Source: Shouchella clausii (GTDB lineage: Bacteria > Bacillota > Bacilli > Bacillales > Bacillaceae_D). Taken from it: a stretch of DNA of 64,000 nt. The stretch spans positions 558,001-622,000 of the forward strand of contig NZ_BCXJ01000001.1 of assembly GCF_001598215.1 (NCBI RefSeq). Direction: 5' to 3'. The notes under the pieces are model-generated. The model worked only from the letters and a program-made list of their open reading frames with translations. It ran no database searches and was not told the DNA's origin. How positions within the stretch are numbered: the first letter of the stretch is position 1; each line of letters starts with the position of its first letter. Below are positions 56,764-64,000 of the stretch, piece by piece. Both the position numbers and the translations under genes were made by a program.

Positions 56764-57797
56764 GCGATGTATTATTGGAAGCAAAGGGAATTACGAAGCA
56801 TTTTCCGGTTAGCGAAGGCGTCCTCAAACGCAAAAAAGCGCTGCTCCGTGCGGTGGATGGCGTTGATTTAACCATTTATTCAGGGGAAACACTCGGTATT
56901 GTTGGTGAATCTGGCTGTGGCAAGTCCACATTAGGGAATGTCTTGATGCGGTTGCTTGAACCAACAAGCGGCGAACTGACATTTGACGGTAGCCCGTTTT
57001 TAACGTTAAGGGGAGAAGCATTGCGGCAAAAGCGCGCCGATATGCAAATGGTATTCCAAGACCCGTTCTCTTCTTTAAACCCACGTATGAAAGTAATGGA
57101 TATCATTGCTGAACCGTTAAAGACACATAAAAAAGCACATGGCAAACAATTGGTTGAACGTGTTTATGAATTGCTTGACGTTGTCGGTTTGGATCGTTCC
57201 TACGCTGGGCGCTATCCTCATGAATTTAGCGGCGGACAGCGCCAGCGAATTGGCATCGCCCGAGCGATCGCCTTGAAGCCGAAACTGGTGATTTGCGATG
57301 AGCCCGTGTCGGCACTGGATGTCTCGATCCAAGCGCAAATTTTAAATTTGCTTGCGCGGTTGCAAAAAGAATTTCAATTAACGTTTCTGTTTATTGCCCA
57401 TGGTCTCCCGGCAATTAAGCATATTAGTGACCGCATCGCTGTTATGTATTTAGGCAAAGTCGTCGAGCTTGCCGACAAAGAGGATTTATTTAACCAGCCG
57501 CTCCACCCATATACGGCAGGCTTAATTAGCGCCGTGCCGGTCACTGACCCGCGAAAGCGCCATCAACCACAGCGAATCATTCCTGAAGGCGATATGCCAA
57601 GCCCCGTTCGTCCACCGAGCGGCTGCCGCTTTCATACACGCTGCCCGTATGCCCAAGAGCGTTGCGCTGTCGAGGAACCTGCATTGGTTGAAAAAGCAGC
57701 CGGCCATCAAGTCGCTTGCCATTTTCCATTATTAAAAGGGCCAGGAGGTGCGCCAGATGAACATCATTGGCAAAACGGACATGCTCCGCTTGCTTGA
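56760..57797 (+). CDS. Peptide ABC transporter ATPase (DppF/OppF type)
   Basis: The protein has 345 residues. Walker A is [20 protein letters not shown], the signature motif FSGGQRQRIGIARAIA, Walker B VICDEPVSALDV. The switch region reads LFIAHGLPAIKHIS, where most homologues have AHDL; the Asp to Gly change next to the switch His is unusual. A C-terminal CRFHTRCPYAQERC cluster is present. The end overlaps the peptidase gene by 41 nt. Confidence 0.94.
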   Translation: MSDVLLEAKGITKHFPVSEGVLKRKKALLRAVDGVDLTIYSGETLGIVGESGCGKSTLGNVLMRLLEPTSGELTFDGSPFLTLRGEALRQKRADMQMVFQDPFSSLNPRMKVMDIIAEPLKTHKKAHGKQLVERVYELLDVVGLDRSYAGRYPHEFSGGQRQRIGIARAIALKPKLVICDEPVSALDVSIQAQILNLLARLQKEFQLTFLFIAHGLPAIKHISDRIAVMYLGKVVELADKEDLFNQPLHPYTAGLISAVPVTDPRKRHQPQRIIPEGDMPSPVRPPSGCRFHTRCPYAQERCAVEEPALVEKAAGHQVACHFPLLKGPGGAPDEHHWQNGHAPLA

Positions 57798-58890
57798 AAC
57801 ACTTGTAAACATCGATAGCGGCTCGTACCATAAAACAGGGGTGGACGCTCTCGGTAAAGAATTAATCGGCGCTTATGAACCGTTAGGGTTTAAAGCAGCT
57901 ATATTCAAACAGTCAATCTATGGAAACCACATCCTGGTACAACATACGGAAGCAAAGCAACCAACGATTTTGCTATTGGCCCACATGGATACCGTCTATC
58001 CGGTAGGCACCGTCAAAAAAAGGCCGTTTTCCGTGAAAGGAGAACGGGCGTATGGGCCAGGGGTGATTGACATGAAAGGCAGCCACGTCACGGCTTTCGC
58101 AGCAATAAAGGCATTGTGTAGCGCCAACCCTCAAGCAGCGAAAAACGTCGCCCTTTTGCTGACGAGTGATGAAGAAATCGGCGCTCCTACAGGCAGGCCG
58201 CTGATTGAAGAACACGGAAAAGGGAAAAGAGCCGTGCTCGTCATGGAACCAGCGAGAAAAGATGGCTCCCTTGTTACCGCAAGGCGAGGCGGCGGGCGGT
58301 TTACATTAGATGTCAGCGGCAAAGCAGCCCATGCCGGTGTTGAGCCGGAAAAAGGCCGCAGCGCCATTGCTGAGTTAGCCGCTAAAATTATAAAACTACA
58401 CGCCCTCTCTGACCACGACGCAGGCATCAGTATTAACGCTGGCCTCATTGAAGGCGGCACATCCGTCAACACCGTTGCCAGCCGTGCAAAAGCGCAAATC
58501 GATGTCCGCATTTCGAAGCTGAACCAAGCAGAACCGTTGGAGAAGCGCATTCGCGCCATTTGCCAACAACCATGGCTTGACGGCACCACCATTACAGTAA
58601 CAGGCGGAGTAACACGGCCACCAATGGAACGGAATCGCGACACGATGGAACTCATTTCCCTCATAAAAGCCATTGGCACATCAATGGGCTTACATGTAAC
58701 AGAAACAGCAACAGGCGGCAGTTCCGACGCTTCCTTCACATCGGCCCTCGGCATTCCGACCATTGACGGCATGGGCCCAGTCGGGGGAAACCAACATAGC
58801 GAAGAAGAATATTTGGAAATCGAATCGCTCGAAGAACGTGCCCTGCTGTTGGCTTACACAATCGAAGCGTTGTTAGCTAAAACGAAATAG
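57757..58890 (+). CDS. M20-family metallopeptidase (carboxypeptidase G2-like)
   Basis: The protein has 377 residues from ATG 57757, after AGGAGGTG. Metal ligands and catalytic residues are all visible: His and Asp in LLLAHMDTVYPVG, Asp in GPGVIDMKGS, the Glu pair in TSDEEIGAPTG, Glu in LVMEPARKDG, and His in GGNQHSEEEY. The dimerisation domain is inserted at about 175-285. It is closest to glutamate carboxypeptidase-type members and probably releases amino acids from the peptide or conjugate brought in by the transporter encoded in the same operon. It is cytoplasmic, without a signal peptide. Confidence 0.9.
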   Translation: MNIIGKTDMLRLLETLVNIDSGSYHKTGVDALGKELIGAYEPLGFKAAIFKQSIYGNHILVQHTEAKQPTILLLAHMDTVYPVGTVKKRPFSVKGERAYGPGVIDMKGSHVTAFAAIKALCSANPQAAKNVALLLTSDEEIGAPTGRPLIEEHGKGKRAVLVMEPARKDGSLVTARRGGGRFTLDVSGKAAHAGVEPEKGRSAIAELAAKIIKLHALSDHDAGISINAGLIEGGTSVNTVASRAKAQIDVRISKLNQAEPLEKRIRAICQQPWLDGTTITVTGGVTRPPMERNRDTMELISLIKAIGTSMGLHVTETATGGSSDASFTSALGIPTIDGMGPVGGNQHSEEEYLEIESLEERALLLAYTIEALLAKTK

Positions 58891-58901
58891 GAACAGCAAA
58901 T

Positions 58902-58940
58902 AACGCAAGCGTCACAGCCATTGCGACGTTTGCGTTTTAC
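58902..58940 (+). terminator. Terminator of the peptide operon
   Basis: AACGCAAGCGTC (58902-58913) and GACGTTTGCGTT (58925-58936) form a 12-bp stem with one wobble pair, followed by TTACTATTT. Confidence 0.8.
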
Positions 58941-59021
58941 TATTTCATGTTCTCGTCAAAAAAGAGAGAAACCAGACAGCATGATGCTGCTCATCCGTAG
59001 GACTGCGCGAAAAATGAAAGG

Positions 59022-59048
59022 GAGCTGACCAATAAGTCAGCTCATTTT
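59022..59048 (+). terminator. Second hairpin downstream
   Basis: GAGCTGAC (59022-59029) and GTCAGCTC (59036-59043) form a perfect 8-bp stem with a 6-nt loop, followed by ATTTTAT. It lies between the peptidase gene and the convergent small membrane protein gene. Confidence 0.7.
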
Positions 59049-59094
59049 ATAGTAGGTTATCGTCTATATCTTCAAGCTCAATAGGTTAGCTATT

Positions 59095-59325
59095 CTAAGC
59101 TTGAATGAACAAAGCGATAATCAACAGGATAGAGAAAAGCAGAAAGGCGCCATTTAAAATGAGCCCAATCATTTTGACAGATGGTTTGGCGGCTTTCAAC
59201 GCGAACAAGATTCCAACAATAGAGAGCAATGTCCACAAGCCAATCGTATATGTCGGCTCAAATTGAAAAAGAGTGCTTACATAATACAAAAGAACGCTTA
59301 AACAAAACAAGATAATGGATAACAC
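59095..59325 (-). CDS. Small three-span membrane protein beside the lantibiotic genes
   Basis: The protein has 76 residues and starts at GTG; the upstream purine stretch AAAGGAAAG is about 15 bases away, so the start is not certain. Hydrophobic segments are LSIILFCLSVLLYYVSTL, IGLWTLLSIVGILFAL and LILNGAFLLFSILLIIALFI. It resembles small Bacillus membrane proteins of no known role. It follows the ABC exporter gene on the same strand, so a part in lantibiotic self-protection can be considered, but nothing in the sequence shows it. Confidence 0.6.
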   Translation of the reverse strand: MLSIILFCLSVLLYYVSTLFQFEPTYTIGLWTLLSIVGILFALKAAKPSVKMIGLILNGAFLLFSILLIIALFIQA

Positions 59326-59365
59326 AAATCTTCACTACTTTCCTTTAAAAGTCTAGCGTGCTCTT

Positions 59366-61150
59366 TTAGTTGATCAACTCGGGAGATTCTTTCTTATATA
59401 ATTGGCGATCGACAAGTTCACGATAAAATTGGTGGTGCTCGATTAACTCATCGTGTGTTCCTTCGCCTGTTATTTCCCCGCTCTGGACAACGACCAATTT
59501 GTCTGCATGCTGCACGGTCGACAATCGATGGGCGATTACTAGCGTTGTCCTAGAAAGCATGAGTTGATTGAGCGCTTCTTGTACTAAAAATTCCGAATGG
59601 CTGTCAAGATGGGCGGTGGCCTCGTCTAACAATAAAATTTGCGGATTTCGTAAAATGGCCCGAGCGATTGCAAGCCTTTGTCTTTGCCCGCCAGATACTA
59701 AAATGCCCCTTTCACCCACTTCTGTTTCTAAGCCGTCTGGCAAAGAGGCAATAAACGAAGATAAATTTGCTTTTTCTAAGGCTACGTGAATGTCGGCATC
59801 GCTGCTTTTTTCAGCATGGCCATACGTAAGATTGTAGCGAATCGTACCCGCCATTAGCGGAGAATCTTGGGCAACATAGGCAATGTTTTGTCTCCAATCA
59901 TGGACATCAAAGTCATTGATTGGTTGATTATCGTACTCTATCGTCCCTTCGCTTGGTGGATAAAATCGTTCAATTAATGAAAATAAGGTGGTTTTGCCTG
60001 CACCGCTAGGCCCGACAATTGCCGTTACTTCACCGGCATTGGCGGTGAAACTTACATTTTTCAGGATATGGTTGCCATTCGGATAGGAGAAAGACACATT
60101 GGCAAATCGAATGCCGTTTACGCGGGCAACTGTTTCTTGATTGTGTGTATAAGATACACCTGACACCGATTGAGATTCCAATTCCTCCTCCATAATATAC
60201 GTGATCCGTTCTGTTGCGCCTTTTGCTTTTTGCAATTGCGTAAAAAAGTGGCCCATTTGTGAGATTGGAGGGATAATCTGGAACATGTAAAAAACAATCG
60301 CAACTAATGTGCCGGCCGATAAGACCCCATTGGCAACTTGTATCCCCCCGTAACCAAAGACGACGACTAATACTAACAAGGTAATGGTTGTCATCAATGG
60401 AGAAATGATCGCCATTATTTTCCCAGTATCTAATCCATGTTTTAACAGTTTATCGATTCTGTTGTTGCCCTGAGACGTTTCCGGGTCTTCCGCTATAGAC
60501 GATTTGACTAACCTGATATCCGACAACACACGCCCTAAATCCCCTTGAAATGAAGCTGTCTCATCTTGCAACGCTTTCGACACTTTGTATGTTTTTCTAC
60601 CTAGTGGTTTTAATACAGCTAGCGACACAGGGACAATCAATAATAAGAGAAGCGTAATGCTCCAATTTAATGCAAACAGGATAATAATCGAACCAAGTAT
60701 TTTAATCGTTCCCGATAAAAAAGGAATCAATTGGTCGGTAAAAAAATTTTTAATAACATTTGTGTCATGGGTAATTCTGCTCATTGTTTCTCCAGAGCTA
60801 TTCTGGTCATAAAATGAGACTGGCAATCGTAACACTTTGTGCCAAAGATCTTTACGTAATTTTGCCACCATTATCTGGCCAATGTAGATCATCATATACA
60901 TAGAGATGCCTGACAGAATGATTTGCACGATAAAGACGCCTGCGATTAGGGCAGCGGTTGTGCCGCTGAAATTTGATTCAACGGTTATGTCCACAAGGTT
61001 CATTGTTAATAGGGGGACAGCAAGAGATAGCGCCGTCTCCATCAGGACTAAGAACAGAGCTAGCCCAAGTAGCCATAGTGAGGGGCGGTAAAGATGCATC
61101 AGGGAAACGAACTCTTTTAATTGAACCTGTCGTTCAGTTGTAGAACCCAT
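59366..61150 (-). CDS. ABC exporter, membrane plus ATPase, candidate lantibiotic transporter (LanT-like)
   Basis: The protein has 594 residues from ATG 61150, behind AAAGGAAG. An N-terminal six-span membrane domain is followed by the ATPase domain: Walker A AIVGPSGAGKTTLFSLIERF, signature ILVSGGQRQRLAIARAILRN, Walker B ILLLDEATAHLDSHSE. There is no N-terminal C39 peptidase, as expected for the LanT of class I lantibiotics, which use a separate protease. It closely resembles BmrA/LmrA multidrug exporters too. The start overlaps the regulator gene by 17 nt, so the two are one unit on the minus strand. Assignment as clausin exporter is inference from context. Confidence 0.8.
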   Translation of the reverse strand: MGSTTERQVQLKEFVSLMHLYRPSLWLLGLALFLVLMETALSLAVPLLTMNLVDITVESNFSGTTAALIAGVFIVQIILSGISMYMMIYIGQIMVAKLRKDLWHKVLRLPVSFYDQNSSGETMSRITHDTNVIKNFFTDQLIPFLSGTIKILGSIIILFALNWSITLLLLLIVPVSLAVLKPLGRKTYKVSKALQDETASFQGDLGRVLSDIRLVKSSIAEDPETSQGNNRIDKLLKHGLDTGKIMAIISPLMTTITLLVLVVVFGYGGIQVANGVLSAGTLVAIVFYMFQIIPPISQMGHFFTQLQKAKGATERITYIMEEELESQSVSGVSYTHNQETVARVNGIRFANVSFSYPNGNHILKNVSFTANAGEVTAIVGPSGAGKTTLFSLIERFYPPSEGTIEYDNQPINDFDVHDWRQNIAYVAQDSPLMAGTIRYNLTYGHAEKSSDADIHVALEKANLSSFIASLPDGLETEVGERGILVSGGQRQRLAIARAILRNPQILLLDEATAHLDSHSEFLVQEALNQLMLSRTTLVIAHRLSTVQHADKLVVVQSGEITGEGTHDELIEHHQFYRELVDRQLYKKESPELIN

Positions 61151-62048
61151 ATGATTCTTCCTTTCTGACCGAGAGTTTGTCTGATAGCAGTTTTTTGAAA
61201 GGCAAATTATTTGTAAAGCTAGCAAAAAAATGGGCTTCCTGGTAGTGCTTTAAAATGTTTTTGAAGGGAACGCCTTTTTTTTCTAAACAAAGACCTTTAT
61301 AATAAAGAAATTGCCCGACATACGCCGTACAAGCATAATTCCTGGATAATTGCAGGCCTTGTCCTATATCTTTTAAAGCAGCATCATAGTGATGGTAGTT
61401 CAGTTCAATGATTGCTTTTTGGTACAAAATATAGATTTTTAAGTTTTTTTTGTGCAAATAGGTGTTCTTTCCTTTAATTCCTTCAACGGATGCAAGGCTT
61501 TTTTGTAAGTAGTCTAACGTTTCGCTATATGAATATTTTTTCATGTGGGAATGGATAATGCCTAAATATAAATGGAACTTTGTTTGAATAGACTGTTCAA
61601 ATGGCAAACAGCCAGCCATGCATTTTAATTTCTTTAATGTGGTCTTAGCATCCTTTTTCTTGCATTGGAATTCAGAGAATAGATGATGGATCCTTATATA
61701 ATCCTTAAACCAATTAGGGAATTCCACCGCCTCGCCACAGTCAATTAATTGTGCAGTTAGCCTGTTCAGTTCCTCGTACTCTTCATTTAACGAGAGTTGC
61801 TCAATCATTTCATAAGTGGTTTCGATGTATTCACTATTGTAGCACGTGGTGAGCGTTAAAAAATGGTCGACAGGCACCCCTAGCTTAGAAGCAATGGCTT
61901 CAAGCACGTGTAAGTTTGGGACGTACTTTCCATTTTCAATTTTGCTTATTGCCGATTGGCTGACAACGCTAGAGCTAATATTTTCTTGCGACATGCCAAG
62001 TTTCTTTCTTAAGTTCCGGATCTCCATGCCAATTCGATTATCCATCAT
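61134..62048 (-). CDS. TPR-type transcriptional regulator (RRNPP/Rgg-like)
   Basis: The protein has 304 residues from ATG 62048, six bases after AAGGAAG (other ATG codons lie just up- and downstream). The N-terminal Xre helix-turn-helix (EIRNLRKKLGMSQENISSSV, SQSAISKIENGKYVPNLHVL) is followed by about 230 residues of helical repeats (FEQSIQTKFHLYLGIIHSHM, YSETLDYLQKSLASVEGI, YHHYDAALKDIGQGLQLSRN). This is the layout of peptide-sensing regulators such as PlcR and Rgg. It is divergent from the lantibiotic gene and cotranscribed with the exporter, so it is probably the regulator of the cluster. The sensed signal is not known. Confidence 0.85.
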   Translation of the reverse strand: MMDNRIGMEIRNLRKKLGMSQENISSSVVSQSAISKIENGKYVPNLHVLEAIASKLGVPVDHFLTLTTCYNSEYIETTYEMIEQLSLNEEYEELNRLTAQLIDCGEAVEFPNWFKDYIRIHHLFSEFQCKKKDAKTTLKKLKCMAGCLPFEQSIQTKFHLYLGIIHSHMKKYSYSETLDYLQKSLASVEGIKGKNTYLHKKNLKIYILYQKAIIELNYHHYDAALKDIGQGLQLSRNYACTAYVGQFLYYKGLCLEKKGVPFKNILKHYQEAHFFASFTNNLPFKKLLSDKLSVRKEESYGFYN

Positions 62049-62101
62049 ATGCATCTTCCTTATCATAACCTGTATTAGTTGGTTTTTTTAAGTGAGGATG
62101 T

Positions 62102-62140
62102 TATCGAAAGATTATCAGGCATTTATCAGAAATATATCAG
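62102..62140 (+). promoter_or_regulatory. Four 11-bp-spaced TATC(A)G repeats, likely regulator binding site
   Basis: TATCAG occurs at 62113-62118, 62124-62129 and 62135-62140, exactly 11 bp apart, and TATCGA at 62102-62107 extends the same phase. One helical turn per repeat puts all copies on one face of the DNA. The array lies between the divergent regulator gene and the lantibiotic gene. A -10-like TATAGT follows at 62183-62188, with only a weak -35, as expected for an activated promoter. Confidence 0.65.
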
Positions 62141-62391
62141 ATTAACCAAATCTCAACATTTATTTTCCAAAAAAATGGGGTCTATAGTAATGACATTTTC
62201 AAAAAACAAACAAAGTTATTCTAATTGTCATAATTTATAAGAGATACTGTCAAAAAACAAGCTCAACCTTGGCATTGTTCATTTTAAGCGAATTAATGAC
62301 TGAAAACGATGTTTCCATTTTGCTAAAATGTTTTTTACAGTTAATTTGCGCCGGGGTTTCCCTGGCAAAAAAAATAGGGGAGGAATATCAA

Positions 62392-62526
62392 ATGGAAAAA
62401 GCATTTGACTTGGATTTGGAAGTAGTACACACGAAAGCGAAGGATGTAGAACCAGATTTCACAAGCGTTAGTTTCTGTACTCCTGGTTGCGGGGAAACAG
62501 GTAGCTTTAATAGCTTCTGCTGCTAA
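62392..62526 (+). CDS. lanA: Clausin-type lantibiotic prepeptide (LanA, class I)
   Basis: The product has 44 residues from ATG 62392, after AGGGGAGGA; a longer frame beginning with TTG at 62269 has no RBS. The leader (about residues 1-22) carries FDLDLE, the FxLD-type recognition box of class I lantibiotics. The core (23-44) begins FTSVSFCTPGCGETG and ends SFNSFCC, which has the ring pattern of epidermin and mutacin 1140: Ser3-Cys7, Thr8-Cys11, Ser16-Cys21 and a C-terminal Ser19-Cys22 pair for an aminovinyl-cysteine ring. From memory it equals clausin of B. clausii. Such peptides bind lipid II. The leader ends EPD, not the usual PR. A decarboxylase LanD is expected beyond the window. Confidence 0.93.
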   Translation: MEKAFDLDLEVVHTKAKDVEPDFTSVSFCTPGCGETGSFNSFCC

Positions 62527-62553
62527 GAAAAAAGGCTTTTGATCATTTACATG

Positions 62554-62631
62554 GGATTGCCCCTCAAAAATCTTGTATTTTTCTAAAATACAGATTTATA
62601 AAATTGAGCAAGGGCAATCCTGTTTGTTTTT
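62554..62631 (+). terminator. Long hairpin between lanA and lanB (partial terminator)
   Basis: GGATTGCCC (62554-62562) and GGGCAATCC (62612-62620) form a perfect outer stem, continued by CTCAA/TTGAG and by an inner AATCTTGTATTTT against AAAATACAGATT. TGTTTGTTTTTC follows. It probably lets only part of transcription continue into lanB. Confidence 0.8.
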
Positions 62632-62655
62632 CATTTGAAAGGGGAGTTCATGGCG

Positions 62656-63999
62656 ATGAGAAAAAGCGAACAATTATTATATGAGCCTGTAGACACAATC
62701 ATGTTGAGAGCACCGATTTTGTCATTATCGCATGACCATCAAAACGCGTCAAAAGACGATATTATCCCCATTTTGAAAGAATACATAGAACGGCCTGAAA
62801 TAAAAGAGGCACTAGCAGTCGCCAGCCCTAATTTATTTCAGTCTTTAGAGAAAATTCATGGCGATCCCCGTTCCAAAAAAACGAGGAACGCTGTTTCCAG
62901 CTTGTTAAAGTTTTTAATAAGGATGTCTAGCCGTCCAACTCCTTTTGGTTTGTTTTCAGGCATAGCTATAGGCGAACTTGGCGATAAGACAGTGGGATCT
63001 TTATCTGACACGAAGCAACACCAAAAGAGAGCGCGTCCAGATATGGAGTGGTTGCTTGGTGTAGTTAGCAAAATAGAAAAAAACCAAACGATCGCTAGAA
63101 AGCTTAATGTTTTTTTTAATGATGCTGTGTATGAGACGGACGATCGAGTCTACCTTCATTATTTTTCTAACTGTGGGCAGTTAAGAAGCAGTGTAAATCA
63201 AGAGCGCAAAGACAATATTTCCATCAGAAAAACGGTGGTGGTAGAGTTTGTCCAATCAGTAGCGAAAAAACCGATTTCAATTTCTGAATTAATGAACCAG
63301 CTTCAATTAACATATACGAGCGCCTCTATAGACGAAATTGAATCGTTTGTTTGGAATTTATTCCAACAAGAATTTCTTATCAGTGAATTAAGGCCGCCAA
63401 TCGTTAACTGCGCGCCTTTATCCTATATCATACAGATCCTTGAGTCCATCCCCGAAGCGAAGGGAATAGGGGCGATGTTAAAAGGAATTGAAGGCGATAT
63501 AGAAACGTATAACCAATTGCCTATCGGACAGGGATTGGATTTCTTTCAAGCGCTAACGGCTAAAATGCAAGACATTCATCCTAGCAAACAGCCGTTGCAA
63601 GTGGACCTGAGCTTAACATGTACAGAAAAGGTTAAGATAAATCGTTCAATTGGCGAACAAGCGGCCAATGCGGCAGAGTGGCTGTGGAGGCTTTCAAAAA
63701 ATGAGACTGGAATCGCCCATTTACGGGAATACCATGTTGAATTTCTTGAGAAATATGGGATAAATCGAGAAATTCCTCTGCTAGACTTGTTAAGCGATGA
63801 GAAAGGTTTAGGGGCACCGCCAACCTATAAATACCCACCTTCAACAAAAAGTGTTAAACCGCCTCAAACGAAGAGCACTCATCGTTTGTTAATGGAAAAA
63901 TACATCCAGTGTTTAAGGGAGAATGCGAAGGAAATATCATTGACCGCCTCTGACCTGCAAAAGCTAATGGATAACGACACAGATGACGTTTTTGCTCCG
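62656..63999 (+). CDS. lanB: Lantibiotic dehydratase LanB, N-terminal 448 residues, runs off the window
   Basis: The reading frame is open to the window end. The ATG at 62656 is nine bases after GGGGAG; the ATG at 62650 is in frame but too close. The segment FLIRMSSRPTPFGLFSGIAI (RxSSRPTPFGLFxG) is the hallmark of LanB glutamylating dehydratases, and VYLHYFSNCG and other N-lobe segments agree. LanB transfers Glu from glutamyl-tRNA to Ser/Thr of the core peptide, after which the elimination lobe makes Dha/Dhb. Only about half of the usual 1000 residues is present. LanC, LanP and LanD would follow. Confidence 0.93.
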   Translation, partial: MRKSEQLLYEPVDTIMLRAPILSLSHDHQNASKDDIIPILKEYIERPEIKEALAVASPNLFQSLEKIHGDPRSKKTRNAVSSLLKFLIRMSSRPTPFGLFSGIAIGELGDKTVGSLSDTKQHQKRARPDMEWLLGVVSKIEKNQTIARKLNVFFNDAVYETDDRVYLHYFSNCGQLRSSVNQERKDNISIRKTVVVEFVQSVAKKPISISELMNQLQLTYTSASIDEIESFVWNLFQQEFLISELRPPIVNCAPLSYIIQILESIPEAKGIGAMLKGIEGDIETYNQLPIGQGLDFFQALTAKMQDIHPSKQPLQVDLSLTCTEKVKINRSIGEQAANAAEWLWRLSKNETGIAHLREYHVEFLEKYGINREIPLLDLLSDEKGLGAPPTYKYPPSTKSVKPPQTKSTHRLLMEKYIQCLRENAKEISLTASDLQKLMDNDTDDVFAP

Positions 64000-64000
64000 A

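Noticed and set aside
59366-61150. Bacteriocin exporter with C39 peptidase
   Set aside because: There is no N-terminal Cys protease domain; the membrane domain begins almost at once, so leader cleavage needs another enzyme.
62269-62391. N-terminal extension of the lantibiotic prepeptide to a TTG at 62269
   Set aside because: No ribosome binding site at the TTG, while ATG 62392 has AGGGGAGGA and gives a normal class I leader.

Overview
The window looks like a chromosomal segment of an alkaliphilic Bacillaceae, most likely Shouchella (Bacillus) clausii or a close relative. The strongest pointer is the last complete small gene: its predicted 22-residue core matches, from memory, the lantibiotic clausin of B. 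clausii. Strong AGGAGG-type ribosome binding sites, frequent GTG/TTG starts, PTS and CcpA-type (cre-like) sugar control and an LPXTG surface protein fit a Gram-positive Firmicute.

Layout. 1-5127: the 3' part of a type III-B CRISPR effector operon (end of cas10/cmr2, cmr3, cmr4, cmr5, cmr6), followed in the same operon by a DUF6602-like putative nuclease. 5395-14655: a small membrane protein, then a carbohydrate locus: secreted beta-propeller protein, AraC-type response regulator, sensor kinase, sugar ABC importer and FAD-dependent oxidoreductase. 15418-19257: maltose PTS locus (GH4 6-phospho-glucosidase, EIICB, divergent RpiR regulator). 19514-21369: three small accessory proteins (STM3941-like, SMI1/KNR4, HXXEE). 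22218-28849: a GNAT acetyltransferase and a complete galactitol pathway (DeoR regulator, EIIA, EIIB, EIIC, dehydrogenase, aldolase, divergent PfkB kinase). 30390-33621: MmcQ/YjbR protein, FolE2, DUF2975 plus HTH pair, DUF817. 34652-38295: GntR regulator, ManD/RspA-type dehydratase and a PTS EIIBC. 39169-50932: a two-component system whose hybrid kinase is broken by a one-base frameshift, a 2254-residue LPQTG adhesin with 11 Cna-B repeats, and a sortase. 51243-58890: Xre regulator, small unknown gene, a peptide ABC importer and an M20 peptidase. 59095-64000: lantibiotic locus (ABC exporter, TPR-type regulator, clausin-like prepeptide, start of lanB).

Four separate CRISPR arrays (about 15070, 21610, 29285 and 33977) lie between these unrelated loci. 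All have the same type I-C-like 32-nt repeat, all run left to right, and each has a conserved leader of about 180 bp. No cas1, cas2, cas3, cas5, cas7 or cas8 gene is in the window, so the arrays must be served by genes elsewhere. The repeat ends in ATTGAAAT, which resembles the 8-nt 5' handle used by type III complexes, so the Cmr complex at the left edge may also use these arrays.

The most interesting points are the lantibiotic control region (four 11-bp-spaced TATCAG-type repeats between a TPR regulator and the prepeptide gene), the Cmr-linked putative nuclease, the dispersed arrays with mosaic repeat loops, and the homopolymer frameshift in the hybrid kinase.
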